64,000 bases of DNA from assembly GCF_009930815.1 (NCBI RefSeq), contig NZ_CP022222.1, positions 6,366,501 through 6,430,500 of the forward strand, in the 5' to 3' direction. This document shows, in pieces, positions 63,389 to 64,000 of the stretch. The position numbers and the translations under genes are program-made. Source of the stretch: Bradyrhizobium sp. CCBAU 051011. GTDB lineage: Bacteria; Pseudomonadota; Alphaproteobacteria; Rhizobiales; Xanthobacteraceae. Position 1 is the first letter of the stretch, and the number at the start of each line of letters is the position of its first letter. A model generated the notes under the pieces. It had not been told where the DNA came from and did not search any database. It was given only the letters and a program-made list of their open reading frames with translations.

Positions 63389-64000
63389 TTAGCTGTTTTC
63401 ACGACGGAATCGCGACGGTGTGGCATTTTTCTCCGTCACACCCTCGCGATTGGTCTCCCTGTTGCCTCTTGGCGTTCCGCGTGCCGCGATTTCGGCAACC
63501 AGGCTGGTCAGTCCGCCGACGCTGTTCAGCGCCAGACCTCCATCGTTGCCGATCTCGCCACGGGCCGATTCGGGCAGAACGGCGCGTCCAAAGCCCAGTT
63601 TGGCGGCCTCTTTCAAGCGCGCCGAGGTCTGCGCCACCGGCCGGACCGCGCCGGAGAGCGAAATCTCGCCGAAATAGACCGCATCCGTTGGTAACGGCGC
63701 GTTTACCAACGACGAAACCAGGGCGGCTGCCGCCGCGAGGTCGGCCGCGGGCTCCTGGATTCGCAGGCCGCCCGCCACGTTCAGATAGACGTCGTAGCCG
63801 GACAATTTGACCCCGCAATGGGCCTCCAGCACCGCCAGCACCATCGACAGCCGGCTCGGATCCCAGCCCACCACGGCCCGCCGGGGGGTGCCCAGCGTGG
63901 TCGGCGCCACCAAGGCCTGTAATTCCACCAGAACGGGGCGGGTGCCTTCGATCCCGGCAAAGACAGCGGTGCCCGGGCTGCCAAGGTCCCGTTCAGAGAG
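63389..64000 (-). CDS. radA: DNA repair protein RadA, C-terminal part
   Basis: The visible 203 residues end a RadA/Sms protein: the Lon-like domain with VELQALVAPTTLGTPRRAVVG (quoted in part), DPSRLSMVLAVLEAH, KLSGYDVYLNVAGGLR and FGEISLSGAVRPV. The zinc finger and RecA-like core are outside the window. RadA promotes branch migration in homologous recombination. It continues past 64000. Confidence 0.9.
   Translation of the reverse strand, partial: LSERDLGSPGTAVFAGIEGTRPVLVELQALVAPTTLGTPRRAVVGWDPSRLSMVLAVLEAHCGVKLSGYDVYLNVAGGLRIQEPAADLAAAAALVSSLVNAPLPTDAVYFGEISLSGAVRPVAQTSARLKEAAKLGFGRAVLPESARGEIGNDGGLALNSVGGLTSLVAEIAARGTPRGNRETNREGVTEKNATPSRFRRENS

Overview
The window looks like a Bradyrhizobium (or very close Rhizobiales) chromosome. 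The evidence is high GC over most of its length, dense gene packing, several branched-chain-amino-acid-type ABC components, and many dispersed imperfect palindromes of a kind I associate with bradyrhizobial intergenic DNA. The species assignment is inference; I could not search a database.

Left end, about 1-5.1 kb, is an accessory region. It holds an orphan P27-type phage terminase small subunit with an unknown partner, then a visibly AT-richer module. That module has a minus-strand SEFIR-domain protein, a minus-strand zinc-ribbon/DUF4145 protein and a plus-strand HIRAN-domain protein. An 83-base direct repeat occurs twice, each copy just upstream of a minus-strand gene start (2768-2850 and 3762-3844, 69/83 identical). 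This is the best candidate for an undescribed, possibly defence-related, system. Three small minus-strand proteins of unknown role follow.

About 5.7-34 kb is a patchwork of small catabolic, detoxification and regulatory genes. They include LysR/NmrA, YciI and dihydrofolate-reductase-like proteins, GSTs, an epoxide-hydrolase-like enzyme, methyltransferases, VOC proteins and a CcdA/thioredoxin pair. They also include an OhrR-like regulator with paired operators, a class III cyclase, an ArsR-SRPBCC-DUF899 operon, an IclR/NQO pair and an IlvD/Edd dehydratase.

About 34-45 kb is transport: a DsbB/DUF5993 pair, DctA, then livG-livF-livK-livH-livM with a strong hairpin between livK and livH. A DUF47/Pit phosphate uptake pair follows, then an SMR exporter (gdx) preceded on the minus strand by two ACGR-loop hairpins that match a guanidine-II riboswitch.

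About 45-64 kb is mostly conserved core: prfC, a crotonase with its TetR regulator and likely operators, NnrU, panB, an acyl-CoA ligase and a YfgM-like protein. Next come a small lipoprotein where bamB might be expected, der, an MFS exporter, an orphan second LivK-like binding protein, an NHL-repeat protein, an SDR, and the purF-cvpA-radA group (radA cut by the window edge). No tRNA, rRNA, CRISPR array or intact insertion sequence was seen.
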